Positions 60,941-64,000 of a stretch of DNA of 64,000 nt are shown piece by piece. The stretch comes from JAVKBW01 sp040222995. Its GTDB lineage: Bacteria; Pseudomonadota; Alphaproteobacteria; UBA8366; Aestuariispiraceae. A program made the translations under genes and the position numbers. The notes under the pieces are model-generated. The model had not been told where the DNA came from, did no database searches, and saw only the letters and a list, made by a program, of their open reading frames with translations. Numbering within the stretch: the stretch's first letter is position 1; each line of letters begins with the position of its first letter. The DNA is taken from NCBI GenBank assembly GCA_040222995.1, contig JAVKBW010000046.1, positions 1 through 64,000 of the forward strand. Direction: 5' to 3'.

Positions 60941-62506
60941 ATGACATCACTTGTAAAATCGATCGCGACGGTCGGCGGCTGGACGATGATCAGCCGTATT
61001 CTCGGCTTCGTGCGCGACGTGATGATCGCCAACGTGCTGGGCGCGGGCATGATTGCCGATGCGTTTTTCATCGCCTTCAAGTTTCCCAACCTGTTCCGAC
61101 GGCTGTTCGGCGAAGGGGCGATGAACGCCGCCTTTGTGCCGATGTATGCGGGCCGGCTGGAAAGCCGGGGCCGGGACACCGCCACCGCCTTCGCCGCCGA
61201 TGTCGCCGCCGTGCTGACCGCGTGGTCGCTGTTCCTGACGCTCGCCCTGATGGCGGCGATGCCCTGGGTGATGACGGTAACGGCGCACGGCTTCGTCGAT
61301 CAGCCGGAAAAGTTCGACCTGACGGTCGAGCTGGCGCGGATCACCTTTCCCTATCTGCTGTTCATGGTTCTGGCGGCCTTGCTATCCGGCATGCTGAATT
61401 CGGTCGGCAGGTTCGCCGCCGCCGCCGCCGCGCCGGTGATCCTGAATCTCGTTTTCATATCCGCCCTGATGCTGATTCACTTCGGCCATGCCGTTCTTCC
61501 CGGCCAGACCCTGGCCTATGCGGTCGCGGTGTCCGGCGCGCTGCAGTTTCTGATGCTGGTCGCGGCCTGCCGCAGGGAAGGCGTGATGCCGCCGCTGCCA
61601 TGGCCGAAACTGACGCCGGACGTGAAACGCCTGCTGGTGCTGATGGCGCCGGGCGTTCTCGGCGCGGGCGTGGTGCAGATCAACGTGGTGGTCGGCGACA
61701 TGCTGGCCACGTTGCTGCAGGAAGGCTCGGTTTCCTTCCTTTATTACGCGGACCGGGTGAACCAGCTTCCGCTCGGCGTGGTCGGCACGGCGGTGGGCAT
61801 CGCCCTTCTGCCCCTGCTGTCGCGCCAGCTTCGCGCCGGCGACATCGCCGCCGCGACGGACAGCATGAACCGGGCGCTGGAAGTCAGCATGATTCTGACC
61901 GTTCCCGCCGCCGTCGCCCTTGTCGCCATGCCGGAAGCCATCGTGACGGTGCTGTTCCAGCGCGGCGCGTTCGGCGCAGACGCCACCGACGCGACATCCG
62001 GCGCGCTGCGCGCCTTCGCCCTGGGCCTGCCGGCCTACGTGCTAATAAAGGCGCTGGCGCCGGGTTTCTTCGCCCGCGAGGACACCTCGACGCCGGTCAA
62101 GATCGCGATTGCGGCAATGGCCGTGAATCTGGTTCTCGCAATCGGCCTGATGCAGGTGCTCGACCATGTCGGGATCGCGCTGGCGACCGCCCTCGCGGCC
62201 TGGATCAATGCCGGTTTGCTGGCTTCAATCCTGGCCCGGCGCGGGCTGTTCGCCGTCGATGCGCGGCTGCGCCGGGCGATGCCGCGCCTGATGCTGAGCG
62301 CGGCTGTCATGGGCGGCACTGTCTATTTCGCAGCGGGCCGGGCGCAGCCCCTGATTGAAGACGGCGAACTGGTGCGCGGCGTTGTGCTTGCCGGCCTGAT
62401 CGCCGGTGGCATGGCGGTTTACGCCGTGATGGCGCAAATCACCGGCGCGGCCGATTTCCGCGATCTCCGGCGGATGCTGAAACGGCCGGCAAAATCGAAG
62501 TCCTGA
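60941..62506 (+). CDS. murJ: Lipid II flippase MurJ (MviN)
   Basis: A 521-residue, 14-helix membrane protein of the MOP superfamily that flips lipid II for peptidoglycan synthesis. Seen: SIATVGGWTMISRILGFVRDVMIANVLGAG (N-terminal MurJ hallmark), FPNLFRRLFGEGAMNAAFVP, and LMAPGVLGAGVVQINVVVGDMLA, FYADRVNQLPLGV-like FLYYADRVNQLPLGVVGTAV, all strongly conserved. GCTTCCTTTC-like sequence precedes the ATG without a strong ribosome site. Confidence 0.95.
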   Translation: MTSLVKSIATVGGWTMISRILGFVRDVMIANVLGAGMIADAFFIAFKFPNLFRRLFGEGAMNAAFVPMYAGRLESRGRDTATAFAADVAAVLTAWSLFLTLALMAAMPWVMTVTAHGFVDQPEKFDLTVELARITFPYLLFMVLAALLSGMLNSVGRFAAAAAAPVILNLVFISALMLIHFGHAVLPGQTLAYAVAVSGALQFLMLVAACRREGVMPPLPWPKLTPDVKRLLVLMAPGVLGAGVVQINVVVGDMLATLLQEGSVSFLYYADRVNQLPLGVVGTAVGIALLPLLSRQLRAGDIAAATDSMNRALEVSMILTVPAAVALVAMPEAIVTVLFQRGAFGADATDATSGALRAFALGLPAYVLIKALAPGFFAREDTSTPVKIAIAAMAVNLVLAIGLMQVLDHVGIALATALAAWINAGLLASILARRGLFAVDARLRRAMPRLMLSAAVMGGTVYFAAGRAQPLIEDGELVRGVVLAGLIAGGMAVYAVMAQITGAADFRDLRRMLKRPAKSKS

Positions 62507-62514
62507 AAGCCGCT

Positions 62515-63384
62515 CTAAAAGAAGTAATAGTAGGCGGCGACGGCACAGGCGATGACGATAACCCACAGCGAAAGGACCGTGCGGTAGTACAACCTCGTCC
62601 CGCGTCTCTCGCGGGCATTGGCTTCTTCGTAGTAAGCGGATTTGTCGAAAGAGTCGTCATTGTCCTCGCCGCCCCCGCCTGCCGGTTCCACCGCCTGCGT
62701 GAATGCTGCAGGATCGTTCGGCGTGGTTTTCCGCTCCTTCCTGGTTGCCGGTCCTACTATGGCGCTGAGCGCCTCCCGCTCATCCTGCGGGATGATATCT
62801 GTCGTCATTTCGAACCAGGCTGTCTTTTCGAACGGGCGGTTTAGGGTTTCCGATCCGACGAAATCCGGCCCGCCCAGCTTCCGGAAAACCTTCAGGACGT
62901 CATCAACATCCCACATCTTCGGCATCTCCGATTCCTCGGGCAGCGGGGCGCCCAGGACGAAACATTCCGCCGCCTCGGCGTATTCCGTCCTCATGGCGTA
63001 GCGAATAGCCGCGCCGTCTGCGTCCGTCACCAGAAAGCCGTCGCCGTAGCCGCTGCCCGCGAAATCGATCTGAAACGCGCGCGCACCGAAATGCTTCGCC
63101 AGCCGCATTGTATAGCCGTAATCGGACAGCGGAAATTCCCAGGGCGTCGCGAGGAAGGTCCAGCCGTCAACGACAGCGATCAGAAACGGGCCGGACCGTT
63201 CGCCCCCTCCGGACGCCATGACCAGGTCGTCGAACGTTGCGGGATTGGCATGGACCGACTCCTCATCGTCCGGGATCGGATCGCCGATCCGTTTCGTATA
63301 CAGATCGGGCGAAGCCGTCAGCGCCTCGAAATGGTCGCCTTCAATGGCGATAAACGCGATTAGTTCGTCGGGTGAATAGGCCAT
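62515..63384 (-). CDS. Uncharacterised tail-anchored protein
   Basis: A 289-residue protein of unknown function. The N-terminal 190 residues look like a soluble globular domain (GPFLIAVVDGWTFLATPWEF, DYGYTMRLAKHFGARAFQID, VDDVLKVFRKLGGPDF). An acidic, low-complexity linker follows (GGGGEDNDDSFDKS), then a basic RERRGTRLYYR and a C-terminal helix LSLWVIVIACAVAAYYYFF ending the chain. This suggests a cytosolic domain held at the inner membrane. I recognise no family. It lies antisense between murJ and trpS, eight bases from the murJ stop. Confidence 0.75.
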   Translation of the reverse strand: MAYSPDELIAFIAIEGDHFEALTASPDLYTKRIGDPIPDDEESVHANPATFDDLVMASGGGERSGPFLIAVVDGWTFLATPWEFPLSDYGYTMRLAKHFGARAFQIDFAGSGYGDGFLVTDADGAAIRYAMRTEYAEAAECFVLGAPLPEESEMPKMWDVDDVLKVFRKLGGPDFVGSETLNRPFEKTAWFEMTTDIIPQDEREALSAIVGPATRKERKTTPNDPAAFTQAVEPAGGGGEDNDDSFDKSAYYEEANARERRGTRLYYRTVLSLWVIVIACAVAAYYYFF

Positions 63385-63542
63385 CGGTCGATTCCTGTGC
63401 TGCTATTTATAGGTGCAGGTTTCACCCTACCCGTATTTCAGGTGGTCGTTCAATCCGTACCCGCCGCACCGCCAGCTTGACGCGACACGCACGTCGCAGC
63501 ATAACCGCCGCGCAGAATGTTGAGTTTAAGGGGTAACCTTCC

Positions 63543-64000
63543 GTGAGCGCAGCGACAAAAAAACGCATTTTTTCCGGTATCCAGCCGTCCGGCAATCTCA
63601 CGCTGGGCAACTATCTGGGGGCGATCCGCAACTGGGCCCGCCTGCAGGACGATTACGACTGCATTTATTGCCTCGTCGATCTGCATGCGATCACCCTGTT
63701 TCAGGAACCGGAAAGCCTGCGCCGCAACACGCGCGAAGTCGCCGCCGGAATCATGGCCTGCGGCATCGACCCTGCGAAGCATATCCTGTTCAACCAGTCG
63801 CAGAATCCCGACCATGCGGAGCTGGCCTGGTACTTCAACTGCGTCGCCCGCATGGGCTGGCTGAACAGGATGACCCAGTTCAAGGAAAAAGCCGGCAAGA
63901 ACAAGGAAAACGCCTCGACCGGCCTGTTCGTCTATCCGAACCTGATGGCCGCCGACATTCTGGCCTACCGCGCCACCCACGTGCCGGTCGGCGACGACCA
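63543..64000 (+). CDS. trpS: Tryptophanyl-tRNA synthetase, N-terminal part
   Basis: The first 152 residues of a class I aminoacyl-tRNA synthetase; the gene continues past the right edge. Seen: RIFSGIQPSGNLTLGNYLGA, where PSGNLTLGNY is the HIGH-equivalent, CLVDLHAITLFQEP, NQSQNPDHAELAWYFNCVARMGWL, and MTQFKEKAG. The GTG at 63543 is chosen because TAAGGGG lies upstream with the usual spacing; no ATG is near. Confidence 0.95.
   Translation, partial: MSAATKKRIFSGIQPSGNLTLGNYLGAIRNWARLQDDYDCIYCLVDLHAITLFQEPESLRRNTREVAAGIMACGIDPAKHILFNQSQNPDHAELAWYFNCVARMGWLNRMTQFKEKAGKNKENASTGLFVYPNLMAADILAYRATHVPVGDD

Overview
The window is about 64 kb of GC-rich chromosome from an alphaproteobacterium, probably of the Rhodospirillales or a neighbouring order. 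The evidence is the family content: a Suv3-type helicase, an EipB (DUF1849) envelope protein, an aminotransferase-ftsK-lolA-xthA run, a phoR/pst/phoU/phoB region, an NDUFA9-like protein, and a glnD ... murJ ... trpS order. Most of it is housekeeping and core accessory sequence. I see no rRNA, CRISPR array, insertion sequence or prophage.

Layout. 0-10 kb: the start of a thermonuclease-like gene, a proline iminopeptidase broken by one in-frame amber codon, a PagL-type lipid A deacylase, an S4-domain/Suv3-helicase pair, LysE and EamA exporters, and acetoacetyl-CoA synthetase. 10-16 kb: a MurG-fold glycosyltransferase-like protein divergent from a small methyltransferase, an enolase-superfamily enzyme, a MAPEG protein, a quinone reductase, a universal stress protein and exonuclease III. 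16-21 kb: a reductase, lolA, ftsK and an aminotransferase in one minus-strand run. 21-23 kb: a MarR repressor divergent from an EamA exporter and an NAD(P)-binding protein, with two near-identical palindromes between them; this looks like an acquired, locally controlled unit. 23-25 kb: glnK-amtB with a terminator. 25-32 kb: a UbiH-type hydroxylase, a thioredoxin-like ferredoxin, eipB, an M17 aminopeptidase, a MarR protein, an Mpo1-like protein, a CigR-like protein, tRNA-Leu(CAG) and an NDUFA9-like protein.

33-43 kb is a phosphate regulon: pstS-pstC-pstA-pstB-phoU-phoB on the minus strand behind a three-repeat Pho box. It is separated from phoR by a DUF2325 protein, bacterioferritin and its ferredoxin. 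43-50 kb: malic enzyme, mutS and a translationally coupled AstE/aspartoacylase-family protein. 50-53 kb: a basic amino acid/histidine-type ABC importer. 53-64 kb: glnD, murJ and trpS, a neighbourhood I recall as contiguous in many alphaproteobacteria. Here glnD and murJ are split by about 4.6 kb of small envelope/stress genes (PRC-barrel, CsbD, a two-TM peptide, AI-2E transporter, holin-like, DUF883). An unknown tail-anchored protein lies between murJ and trpS.

The most informative observations are: the split glnD-murJ region, with a 20-bp exact copy of glnD 3' sequence just before murJ; a frameshifted PRC-barrel pseudogene in it; the amber-interrupted iminopeptidase; two families of palindromic intergenic repeats; the MarR palindrome pair; and the iron-storage/DUF2325 block inside the phosphate regulon. 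I did not find a clear candidate for a wholly new multi-gene system. The glnD-murJ cassette and the DUF2325-Bfr-Bfd block are the nearest.
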